Shown piece after piece: positions 25,128 through 33,200 of a stretch of 64,000 bases of DNA. Both the position numbers and the translations under genes were made by a program. Source of the DNA: Burkholderia sp. L27(2015) (GTDB lineage Bacteria; Pseudomonadota; Gammaproteobacteria; Burkholderiales; Burkholderiaceae); contig NZ_LMUX01000016.1 in NCBI RefSeq assembly GCF_009765705.1, positions 680,837-744,836 on the forward strand, read 5' to 3'. Numbering within the stretch: position 1 is the stretch's first letter; each line of letters begins with the position of its first letter. The notes beneath the pieces are model-generated. The model did no database searches. It saw nothing but the letters and a program-made list of their open reading frames with translations, and was not told where the DNA came from.

Positions 25128-26443
25128 TTTCGATGGTGTAGGCGAAAGAATTCCCACATCAACGCGCTTGCGTTCGGCCCTTGTGCCGAGTTGAAAGGGA
25201 GCGCCGGGTCGCCGCCGCTCCACCCGTGCTTGAGGCCCGCTACGCGGCACGCGCGCACGATGACGCGTTTTCCCGCTCGGTAGTCGCGTTCAATGACCTT
25301 CGAGTGGGCGCCGCTCACTTGCATTTTTACCGCACCGGCAAGCTTGCCATCTTGAGCAAGCGCGCCGTTCAGTTGCAGGCACTGCATTTCGAGTTGATCC
25401 CCGTTCACCTGCGCGACGACGTCGTCCGCATCGCCATGCACGATTAGTGCAGGCATGCCTGGGTACACGGCGCCATCGAGCGCGCCGCGGATCAGTTCGA
25501 CAGGATCGCGCCGCGCGCCACGGTGCATGACGCCCACGGCGCTCACTGCGGTGCGTGCCTCGCCAAACGTTACACCCGAGTGCAAGCCTATTGCCGCGAA
25601 CAGCATCGGATAGCGTATCGCGAGCAACATTGCCATCCCTGCGCCGGCCGACAAGCCTGCTACATAAACGCGGGAGGCGTCGAGCCGATGTTCGCCCACT
25701 ATCGCGCGCACCAGTGCGGCAATCGATGCGGCTTCTTTTGCGCCGGCGCCAGGCGCTTCGTCATACCACCGCCAGCAGCGATGTGCCTGCGCATGCTTCG
25801 TTTGTTCCGGATACAGCACCGCGTAGTCGTTGCGATCGGCCAGCAGATTCATTCCCGTGCCTTGGGCAAAATCCTCGATGTTCTGGTTGCAGCCATGCAG
25901 CATGACGACGAGGGCGCGCGCGTCGGCAGCGTCGGCTGCCTGTGCCGCGTCTACCTTTAGGTCGCGCGGCAAATACAGCCCATAGGCCATATGGTTGATC
26001 AGTTCCTTGCCAACCGGCGGCGCTGAAAAAAATGAGCGCGTCCATGTGCCTTGCGCGCGTACGCGCGCGCGCCGACTGGGCACTTCGCCTGAACGGGGCC
26101 GGGGCCCAATCGCAGTGCTCATCGATGACCGCGTCGTCGTGACCCTTGTCGTGACTTTTTTCGTGACCCTTGCCGTCGTCCTTGGCGTTGCCTTCGTCTT
26201 CGTCGCTTTTGCAGTCTTTGCTGCCGCGGTTGTTGCAGTTGTTGCCGTTGCCATGGCCTTTGCCGCGGCTTTTGCGTTTTTCCTCGCTGCAGCGGCCGCC
26301 TGAGCGGTCGCTTTCAACGCGGCTCTGTTGGCCGCGCTCGCTTCCTTCTTACGTCGCTGAACAAGTTGGCTGGCTTGATCGCGCTGAATCTTCATCAGGC
26401 GTTTCACACCGCGCAGCCAAATGCTGCCGAAGCTCTTGGGCAT
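25124..26443 (-). CDS. PHB depolymerase family esterase (LpqC-like)
   Basis: An alpha/beta hydrolase of the esterase PHB-depolymerase family, 439 residues from the ATG at 26443. The catalytic Ser is in VYVAGLSAGAGMA, the Asp in IVHGDADDVV and the His in GLKHGWSGGD; LVVMLHGCNQNIEDFA is the oxyanion region. A 90-residue Ala/Lys/Thr-rich low-complexity segment lies between the N-terminal helix (WLRGVKRLMKIQRDQ) and the hydrolase domain. No classical signal peptide is seen. It could act on PHB oligomers or other esters. The frame runs further upstream (ATG 26464, 26560); 26443 matches the start I recall for homologues. Confidence 0.82.
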   Translation of the reverse strand: MPKSFGSIWLRGVKRLMKIQRDQASQLVQRRKKEASAANRAALKATAQAAAAARKNAKAAAKAMATATTATTAAAKTAKATKTKATPRTTARVTKKVTTRVTTTRSSMSTAIGPRPRSGEVPSRRARVRAQGTWTRSFFSAPPVGKELINHMAYGLYLPRDLKVDAAQAADAADARALVVMLHGCNQNIEDFAQGTGMNLLADRNDYAVLYPEQTKHAQAHRCWRWYDEAPGAGAKEAASIAALVRAIVGEHRLDASRVYVAGLSAGAGMAMLLAIRYPMLFAAIGLHSGVTFGEARTAVSAVGVMHRGARRDPVELIRGALDGAVYPGMPALIVHGDADDVVAQVNGDQLEMQCLQLNGALAQDGKLAGAVKMQVSGAHSKVIERDYRAGKRVIVRACRVAGLKHGWSGGDPALPFNSAQGPNASALMWEFFRLHHRN

Positions 26444-26614
26444 GAGGGATGCACTCCATGTCATTTTCTGCGGGGGGAGAAGGCGTATCGATGCCAGCTT
26501 CGCGTGGCTTTTTCGAGAGAGAGCGCCGGGGTATTCTTTGATCAGGCACGGAGCCGACAAATACGGAATCCGTGGCGTGGCCAGGCATTAATCCGATGTT
26601 AGCGAGGGAACTTC

Positions 26615-27010
26615 ATGATCGATCATACGGGTGTCGTCGTCAGCGACTTCGAGAAGAGCAAACGGTTCTACAGCGCGGCGTTAGCGCCCATCGGCATAGA
26701 ACTGCTGGTTGAATTCTCTGCTGCGGTGACGGGCCACACCGATGTCGCCGGTTATGGAGAGGCGCCCAAACCGGAGTTCTGGATTGCCCGAGGCAGTCCA
26801 AATACGCCGCCTTTGCACGTGGCGTTTCGGGTCGCCAGCAGAACGCTGGTCGATGCCTTCCATCGGGCAGCGCTCCAAGCGGGAGGCACGGACAACGGGG
26901 CACCGGGTCTACGGCTGCATTACCACCCGAACTACTACGGTGCTTTTGTGCTGGATCCGGATGGCCATAACGTGGAAGTGGTCTGCCACGAAGCCCGGAC
27001 GCTGGCTTAG
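26615..27010 (+). CDS. VOC (glyoxalase/bleomycin-resistance) family protein
   Basis: A 131-residue protein of two beta-alpha-beta-beta-beta modules. It opens MIDHTGVVVSDFEKSKRFYSAAL with metal-ligand His4, has HVAFRVASRTLVDAFH in the middle and the Glu ligand in DPDGHNVEVVCHE at the end. Members include glyoxalases, dioxygenases and resistance proteins; the ligand here is unknown. A GAGGG ribosome-binding site precedes the ATG. It stands alone and is divergent from the esterase gene. Confidence 0.88.
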   Translation: MIDHTGVVVSDFEKSKRFYSAALAPIGIELLVEFSAAVTGHTDVAGYGEAPKPEFWIARGSPNTPPLHVAFRVASRTLVDAFHRAALQAGGTDNGAPGLRLHYHPNYYGAFVLDPDGHNVEVVCHEARTLA

Positions 27011-27126
27011 TCGCAACGCCCGAAAAAATCGGTCGGCGACCTCCAAAAAAAACTTATTCCACCCGTTTTCGAGCACCGTCAGGCCGCGGACTTAACCGCC
27101 ACCGAGGCGACTCGTTACACATTTTT

Positions 27127-27145
27127 ACAATTGTTTTGTAATTGT
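27127..27145. repeat. AT-rich inverted repeat
   Basis: ACAATT-N7-AATTGT, overlapping a second palindrome TTACAA-N5-TTGTAA (27125-27141). It lies between the convergent VOC gene and the small 56-codon frame. It may be a weak terminator or an operator; no T-run is attached. Confidence 0.4.
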
Positions 27146-27315
27146 TACCATCCCATCGAGCAATGTCCCGGGGTCGAATATGACAGCGGGAAGCCCGTTT
27201 GGGGCAAATGAAACCAGTCATCTTGGGCCGTATCGTCCGCGTAGTTTTGCTGCTGCGACTGGTCGGAGTAGGGTTGCAGATCTGTCTCTTTTTCTAGCGA
27301 AGCTGCGCTTAGCAT
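27145..27315 (-). CDS. Possible small protein, 56 residues
   Basis: A short frame with a very good ribosome-binding site (AAGGAG, 7 bases before the ATG) in a stretch not used by any other gene. The product starts MLSAASLEKETDLQPYSDQSQQQ, is rich in Asp and Gln, and ends with aromatic residues and Cys. No family is recognised, there is no signal peptide, and no membrane segment. The ribosome-binding site and isolation are the only evidence. Confidence 0.4.
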   Translation of the reverse strand: MLSAASLEKETDLQPYSDQSQQQNYADDTAQDDWFHLPQTGFPLSYSTPGHCSMGW

Positions 27316-27468
27316 GTCTGTCTCCTTGCGATCGGGCTGCCGCATCGGCAACCCTGATAAACAATAGAGCAGGATTCATACCTGAAACATACGCAAGCAA
27401 ATGTAAGCGACTGCTTAGCGATGCGCATGGTGATCTTTTCGCACAGTCGCCGCAGCTCCGCGCGGGTG

Positions 27469-28827
27469 TTACGCGGGCGGAGCAGAAACCGGGGTCGGAT
27501 TGGAAGGGGATGGGTTCAGCTGGGCAGATGAAGTCGGCGGAGTTGATGAAATCGGTGACGTCGGTGACGTCGGTGAAGGCGGTGGCGGCGAAGTTGGCGA
27601 AGTCGGATTTTGCGCCGGCGACGCATCAGGTGGAGCGTTCTCGCGTGTCTCCGGCAACGCGACCCAGACGAGCAGGACAGCGAGCGCCCCGCACACCGCC
27701 AATCCGATAAACGCGACGGTATTCCCAAAGCGATCGGCTGCAAAGCCCGCCGCCGTGGTGCTGAGCGTGGCGCCCAGGCCAGCCGCCAATCCGAAGAAAC
27801 CGAGGCACAGGTTGTAACGCCCCTTGCCGCCGGCAACGTCAGCGGCAATCAGCGGCAGCATCACCCCGAACACTGCGGCGCTCAAGCCATCCAGAAGCTG
27901 TATCGGCACCAGCAGGTAGGGGCTGCTGATCCCTGCAAATAGCAGCGCGCGCAGAGGCAGTGCGGCGAATCCGAGCAACAGGATAGGGCGTCTGCCGCGG
28001 CGTTCGGCCGAGCTCCCGACCCACGGCGACAGCCAGGCCACTACGGCCTGCGGCACGATGATGCAGGCCGCGATGACAAGTTGAACGTTGTCGCCCATAT
28101 GGCCGGTGACTTCACCGGCAGCCAAATTGAGCATCGCGGCGTTCGACAAATGGAACAGCACGATACAGCCGGCGAACACCAGCAACCGTTTGTCGCGCAG
28201 CAGCTCTATCAGGTCCGCGCGCTGGCTGGGGGGAGCCGGCCCCCGCAACGTAATGGGCTTGCTCGGCACCAGCGGCGCCGCGCGCTCGATCATGCTCAGC
28301 GCCACCAGCGACGGCACCGCGAGCGCAGCGGTCAGCCAGAATACCGAACTCACCGATACATATTGCCCGCATACCCCCATCAACGCGGCCGCCACGGCGC
28401 TGCCGATCGATGCCCAGCGCGCATTGCGTCCCAGGCGCGTGCCCAGCTCATGGCGTCCAACCAGCGCCAGCGTGATCGCGGCCATTGCCGGACCGAGCAT
28501 GCAACTGGCGAAGCCATGGAACAATTCGGCAGACAGGACCGGCAGATAGCTGGGGCTCGCCCCCAGCAGCACCGCGCAGAAGATAATCGCGCCGATCGCC
28601 GAAGCCGCTGCCGCGTGTTTGTTGCGCATCGTATCGATGAGCGCGCCGGCGGGGATCTGGCTCACCATCGCCGTGATGGTCCCCACGCTCAGTACCAGGC
28701 CGATTTGACCTTGCGTCCATTTGTTGGACGCCAGATAAACCGCAATAAAAGGTCCGAAGCCGGTTTGCACGTTCGCGACGAAGAAATTCATCCAGTCGAG
28801 CGCGCGTAGACTTCTTGCTGTAGCCAT
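27469..28827 (-). CDS. MFS transporter with a Pro/Ser/Thr-rich tail
   Basis: A major-facilitator protein of 452 residues with twelve predicted membrane segments. It starts ALDWMNFFVANVQTGFGPFIAVYLAS and contains SQIPAGALIDTMRNK in the loop 2-3 region. The last 55 residues are a cytoplasmic low-complexity tail rich in Pro, Ser and Thr, encoded by imperfect short repeats. Substrate is unknown. The start is three bases after the PRC-barrel lipoprotein stop, so it is the third gene of the debranching enzyme operon and may move a sugar or its derivative. Confidence 0.88.
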   Translation of the reverse strand: MATARSLRALDWMNFFVANVQTGFGPFIAVYLASNKWTQGQIGLVLSVGTITAMVSQIPAGALIDTMRNKHAAAASAIGAIIFCAVLLGASPSYLPVLSAELFHGFASCMLGPAMAAITLALVGRHELGTRLGRNARWASIGSAVAAALMGVCGQYVSVSSVFWLTAALAVPSLVALSMIERAAPLVPSKPITLRGPAPPSQRADLIELLRDKRLLVFAGCIVLFHLSNAAMLNLAAGEVTGHMGDNVQLVIAACIIVPQAVVAWLSPWVGSSAERRGRRPILLLGFAALPLRALLFAGISSPYLLVPIQLLDGLSAAVFGVMLPLIAADVAGGKGRYNLCLGFFGLAAGLGATLSTTAAGFAADRFGNTVAFIGLAVCGALAVLLVWVALPETRENAPPDASPAQNPTSPTSPPPPSPTSPTSPISSTPPTSSAQLNPSPSNPTPVSAPPA

Positions 28828-28830
28828 GTT

Positions 28831-30111
28831 CTACCGGCTTATCACGGGAGATGAAGCTGCTGCCGGCGGGTGCGCCGGCGTAGCAGTCGCGGCCGACGGT
28901 GGTGGATGTGCCACCGGCGCCGTCGATGCCGGCCCTGACGCACGCACGGGTTCAGGCGTTGATATCGGCATGCTCGCATGCGCAGGTGCCGACGTGGGGG
29001 CCGCCACCGTCGTGTGCGCGGGTGCCGACGACGCAGATGCGGCCGCAGGCGCCGCGGCATGGTTGGCCGCAGGCACAGGCTCAGTTGCATGTGCCGGCAC
29101 AGCCGTGGCCGCCACCGCAGTCACGGGTTCGGCCGGTACGGAAGGTACGACGGGCGAGACGATCAAGATCGGTTTGCCCGACGTATAAGGGGGCGACGCC
29201 TTGATCTGCGCCACCGACAGTTCCATTTGCAATTGCAAGGCCTTGTCTTTTTCCACGAGATGCAAGGCCGACCAATTGGCCGCGATATTTGGCGTGTCAT
29301 CGTTGATCGATGCGCCCACGTCAAGCACCACCGCCTGTGGCTGCGCTGCGCCATCGACCAGGACGTCGACGACGTGACCGACCGTGCTGCCGTCGCGGCG
29401 CACGATCGTCGCGTCCGAAAGCGGCGCGGTGAGCGGCGGTGCTGCAGGGGGGGCGCCCGGCCCAGGCTTGGCGCCTTTGGACCCGTTGGCCGCAGCCACT
29501 TCAGCGGGCGTCGCCAGCAGCGTAATCAGAGGCTTCTTGGCTGCAGGATTAAAACGAAATACGCTCCACGGAAATTTAATCTGCCGGTCGCCCACACCGA
29601 GGAATCCGGTCAGGTTGACGATGATATTCTGCGGCCGGGCGTTCGCATCGACCAGCATATCCACCACGCGTCCGATGACCTTTCCGGCGGGTTTCTGGAT
29701 CTCGGTTTCAAGCAACTCTTGGGCTTGATCGGGCGCTAGCTGGCGCGTTTCGATCAGCGGCGTCGGCGTTGGCGGCGGTGCCGGGGCGATAGGTTCGGGC
29801 GCGGCATGATGTTTGTATTTGCGTTTGGGGCGATGCCGTATCGGCTTGTGTTTAACGGGCGGGCGCACCGGCGCCGCCGAGGCGATCGGTGCGCTAGGCT
29901 CGGGCGCCGGCTGGACCGACTCGACGGGCGGCGGCGCTTCGGCGCCAGCGGAAGGCGTCTGTATCACGGGTGGCGCGGGCGCACCGGGCGGCTTGGGCGC
30001 AAGCAAGCTGCAGCCCACCAAGCTTGTCGATGCGACGAACGCCGCGAGCGCGAGCAATGCCGCCCGCCGCCACCGCACGCACAGCGGGGGTAAGACTACG
30101 TGTAGCGGCAT
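28831..30111 (-). CDS. PRC-barrel domain lipoprotein
   Basis: A 426-residue predicted lipoprotein. After a signal sequence the lipobox STSLVGC gives an acylated Cys at about position 36. A Pro/Ala-rich spacer with a basic patch (KHKPIRHRPKRKYKHH) leads to two PRC-barrel-like segments: KVIGRVVDMLVDANARPQNIIVNLTG and STVGHVVDVLVDGAAQPQAVVLDVG. The last 100 residues are Pro/Ala/Ser/Thr-rich. PRC barrels act in ribosome assembly or photosynthetic reaction centres; envelope versions are poorly understood. The ATG at 30111 is two bases after the debranching-enzyme stop, which supports that start over 30144. Confidence 0.8.
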   Translation of the reverse strand: MPLHVVLPPLCVRWRRAALLALAAFVASTSLVGCSLLAPKPPGAPAPPVIQTPSAGAEAPPPVESVQPAPEPSAPIASAAPVRPPVKHKPIRHRPKRKYKHHAAPEPIAPAPPPTPTPLIETRQLAPDQAQELLETEIQKPAGKVIGRVVDMLVDANARPQNIIVNLTGFLGVGDRQIKFPWSVFRFNPAAKKPLITLLATPAEVAAANGSKGAKPGPGAPPAAPPLTAPLSDATIVRRDGSTVGHVVDVLVDGAAQPQAVVLDVGASINDDTPNIAANWSALHLVEKDKALQLQMELSVAQIKASPPYTSGKPILIVSPVVPSVPAEPVTAVAATAVPAHATEPVPAANHAAAPAAASASSAPAHTTVAAPTSAPAHASMPISTPEPVRASGPASTAPVAHPPPSAATATPAHPPAAASSPVISR

Positions 30112-30113
30112 GG

Positions 30114-32303
30114 TCAGGCGGCGGCTTGCGATTGTTCGTCGCATTTAAGCTGGTCGCCCCACGTTGTAACGTTACGCCGTATCACGGCTGCGGGGTCGCC
30201 TCTGAGCACTTCGAAGTCGGTCGTGTCGCCCCTGCGCGAGAAGCGGATGTCGAAAATCTGATCGCCGACCCGCAAATCGCGCACCGTCAAATCGTTCAAA
30301 CGCGCGGGCAACTCCGGGTCGACGAACAGCCGGCGATTGGCGGCGTCGGGCTGCAGGCCCAGCACCGCTTGCAACATCGAGAAGACCGACCCCGCGGCCC
30401 AGGCTTGCGGTACGTTGGCGCCCAGGTATTGAACGGGAAAGGTCACCCCCTCGCGCTGCAAGCCCGCGTACAGTTCGGGATACTGATACTGCGCGAAGAA
30501 ACGGCCCGCCTCGTAAATACCGGTGGCGATCTGGCCGGCCTCACGGCCGTAGCCGTAGCGTTTGAAGCCTTGCGCAATCAGGCCGTTGTCGTGTGGCCAT
30601 ACCGAGCCCTTCTGATACGAGTATGGGTTGTACGAGACGTGCTCCGACGACAGCGTGCGTATGCCCCAGCCGCTCCACATATCGGGCTGCATCAAGCGCT
30701 CGACGACGCGCCGCGCGCGCTCCGGCGGCACGATGCCCGACCACAGCAGATGCCCTGCGTTCGAGGCGATACTCATGACCTTCTGTTTGCGGCCATCGAG
30801 CGCCAAAGCGTAAAAGCCCGCGGCCTCATCCCAAAATACTTCGTTAAAGTGCTTGTAGAGTGCGGCGGCCTTGGCACGCAATTCTGCAGCGCGCGCCGAG
30901 TTGCCGAGCACGTCGTAGAGTTTCGCCATGCGCAGCCAGGCGTCGTACACATAGCCCTGCAATTCGCACAGCGCTTTGGGTCCGCGCATCAGTGTGCCGT
31001 CGAGGTAGACCATGCCATCGCCGGAATCCTTCCAGCCCTGGTTTTCGAGTCCGGACGCAGAGCGCGTGGCGTACTCCTGGAAGCCGTCGCCGTCGCGGTC
31101 GCCGTAATGATCGATCCATTCGAGACAGCGTTCGGCTACCGGCATATGACGTTCCAGCAACGCGCGATCGCCGGTCGCGCACCATGCGGTATGCAGCGTA
31201 ATCAAATACAGCGGCGTGGCGTCGGCCGTGCCGTAGTAGGGCGTGTGCGGCACCAGCTTGAGCTTGGCCAACTCGCCCAAGCGCAGTTCATGCATGATCT
31301 TTCCCGGCTCGGCATCGCGGAAATCGTCACGCTCGGTCGCCTGGTGCATACCCAATACTTCGAGCGAGCCGCGCGCGAACTCCGGGTAGGCCACTGCGGT
31401 CTGGATCGAGACGATCAGGCTGTCGCGCCCGAACAGCGCCATGAACCACGGTAAGCCCGCAGCGGGCACGACGTGCGTCGCGTCATTGGCTTCGACCTCA
31501 AGCCGCAATGCGGCCAGGTCGTCGGTGGCCTGGTTGAATACTTGCGTGACGTTATTGTTGGTGCTTTCCACCTTGAGCACGGCCTTATGCCATTCGCGCA
31601 GGCTGCGCAGGTTGTCGGAATCGTCGTGGCCCACCTTGTTGCAGGAACGCGATCCCGGATAGCATCGCTCGCCGTCCGAGAGATCGTAGATCAGGCAGGT
31701 ATGCCAGGTTGCGCCCGGCGGCAGGACCACCTCGAACGTAATCCGGCCGTTCGCATACAGCGCCTCAGTGTCGTTGCCCTCGGCAGTGACGGCGACTTCG
31801 CGAAAAAAATCCTGATTGCGGTAAGCGGTGGTGAGGCGCTGCCCGGAACTGGACCATTCGGTCGTGATCCGTCCGCGGCGCACGCTATGACCGGATTTCA
31901 CCTCGAAGATGTCGGCGAAGTCGCTGCGCAGCGCAACCTCGAGGTTAAAGCAGACGGTCTTGTTGCCATAGTTGACCAGCTCGAGATCCTCGTGCATGCC
32001 GCCGCAAATCTCGCGGCTTATCGCGAGCCCCAGCGTGTGTGCCGCGATCGGGCCGCTTTGGGTGGCGATTTCGCGGTTGGTCAGAAAAATGCGAGACGAA
32101 AACGAGTGGGTGGTGCCGCCGTTGAGCAGATCCCACGATTCGCCGTTGGCATAGATAGTCCAACTGCTGATGACGCGGGTATCGAGGCAATACAGGCCTT
32201 TCTCGCTGGGCCAGTTGATTTGGCCGTCGAGCTCGCTGACGAGAACGACGTACCCTTGGTGAATCGAGAGTTGTGGGGGCCCCACCTTGACTTCGAACGA
32301 CAT
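30114..32303 (-). CDS. Glycogen debranching-type enzyme (amylo-alpha-1,6-glucosidase family)
   Basis: A two-domain protein of 729 residues. An N-terminal beta-sandwich domain (GDE N-terminal bis-like, about 1-300) is followed by an (alpha/alpha)6 toroid with GLPWFMALFGRDSLIVSIQTA, GDGFQEYATRSASGLENQGWKDSGDGM and YQKGSVWPHDNGLIAQGF, the conserved substrate-cleft segments of archaeal-type debranching enzymes. Asp/Glu residues within them are likely catalytic. It would remove alpha-1,6 branches from glycogen or a related glucan. The ATG at 32303 has an AGGAG site 8 bases upstream; an ATG 33 codons earlier is less likely. First gene of a three-gene operon, divergent from the MarR gene. Confidence 0.9.
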   Translation of the reverse strand: MSFEVKVGPPQLSIHQGYVVLVSELDGQINWPSEKGLYCLDTRVISSWTIYANGESWDLLNGGTTHSFSSRIFLTNREIATQSGPIAAHTLGLAISREICGGMHEDLELVNYGNKTVCFNLEVALRSDFADIFEVKSGHSVRRGRITTEWSSSGQRLTTAYRNQDFFREVAVTAEGNDTEALYANGRITFEVVLPPGATWHTCLIYDLSDGERCYPGSRSCNKVGHDDSDNLRSLREWHKAVLKVESTNNNVTQVFNQATDDLAALRLEVEANDATHVVPAAGLPWFMALFGRDSLIVSIQTAVAYPEFARGSLEVLGMHQATERDDFRDAEPGKIMHELRLGELAKLKLVPHTPYYGTADATPLYLITLHTAWCATGDRALLERHMPVAERCLEWIDHYGDRDGDGFQEYATRSASGLENQGWKDSGDGMVYLDGTLMRGPKALCELQGYVYDAWLRMAKLYDVLGNSARAAELRAKAAALYKHFNEVFWDEAAGFYALALDGRKQKVMSIASNAGHLLWSGIVPPERARRVVERLMQPDMWSGWGIRTLSSEHVSYNPYSYQKGSVWPHDNGLIAQGFKRYGYGREAGQIATGIYEAGRFFAQYQYPELYAGLQREGVTFPVQYLGANVPQAWAAGSVFSMLQAVLGLQPDAANRRLFVDPELPARLNDLTVRDLRVGDQIFDIRFSRRGDTTDFEVLRGDPAAVIRRNVTTWGDQLKCDEQSQAAA

Positions 32304-32520
32304 CAAATTCTCCTGATCGATTTGCTGGCGTAATGTCACAAGGCAGCCGCGCGGGCGCGATCCGTACTTTATCTGGCGCCTTTGAGCATGCAGCCCGCGC
32401 ACTGCTATCGTGGCACAAGGGTGGCCTCAACGTGACCATAGCTTGGAGGATAGCTGAATTGCGGGCGGATGTGCGATTCAAACCAGTCTAGCCTCTGGCG
32501 GCGCACCTTATACTCGGGCT

Positions 32521-33054
32521 ATGTCCTTTTCCAGCCCTCGCGCAATGACCGATGCACCGCCAAGCTCGCCCGCCATGAAGGCGCCGCGCGACATCGAGGA
32601 TTTTTTGATTTACCGTTTGCACCAACTGGGCCTGCTGGCACGTCGCGGCGCTGGCGCGATGTATGCGCGCGAACTCGGGATCAGCCGGCGCGAATGGCGG
32701 GTTCTGTCGTTTCTGGCAAAGTATTCGGGCTGCAACCTGACGGACCTCGCGCGCAATTCCGGCATCGACACCGTAGTGGCCAGTCGGTGTGTCAGCGAGA
32801 TGGTGACGCTGGGTCTGGTGGCGAAAGCGCGTGAGCCAGGCAACAAGCGCATAACGGTGCTTACCCTGACGCCTCACGGCCAGAGCGTATACGACCGGGC
32901 GCTGGCACTGGGCCGTGCATATAACGCCGCGTTCGCGGCCTGCCTGAGCGACACCGAGGCGAGCCTGCTCGACGATCTGCTGGGTCGACTGGAAGCGCGT
33001 GCGCTAACGATGAACGCAGGCGAGGGCGATGCAGACCCGGTCGACGCCGATTAA
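32521..33054 (+). CDS. MarR family transcriptional regulator
   Basis: A 177-residue winged-helix protein. The DNA-binding part is LTDLARNSGIDTVVASRCVSEMVTLGLVAKAREPGNKRITVLTLTPHG, with the wing in the second half. The N-terminal 20 residues are Ser/Pro-rich and may not all be translated (further ATGs at 32548 and 32575). It is divergent from the debranching enzyme operon and lies 146 bases ahead of the sulfatase gene on the same strand. The effector is likely a small aromatic or sulfated compound; that is inference. Confidence 0.9.
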   Translation: MSFSSPRAMTDAPPSSPAMKAPRDIEDFLIYRLHQLGLLARRGAGAMYARELGISRREWRVLSFLAKYSGCNLTDLARNSGIDTVVASRCVSEMVTLGLVAKAREPGNKRITVLTLTPHGQSVYDRALALGRAYNAAFAACLSDTEASLLDDLLGRLEARALTMNAGEGDADPVDAD

Positions 33055-33200
33055 AAAGGCGGCCGAAGGTTGACCCGCGGCTATGCCGCAACGCGATTGT
33101 GCAGTTGCACACACGTTTGACTAGGTCAACGGTCCCCTTCATCGCTACGATAGATGAGACTTTTCCCCTCCCGACCATTCATTTTCATACGACGACCGCG

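Noticed and set aside
27180-27710. A 176-codon plus-strand frame across the small gene and MFS 3' end
   Set aside because: It is opposite the low-complexity MFS tail and has no ribosome-binding site.
29970-31454. A 494-codon plus-strand frame opposite the debranching enzyme and PRC lipoprotein genes
   Set aside because: No ribosome-binding site or motif; the minus-strand genes account for the region.
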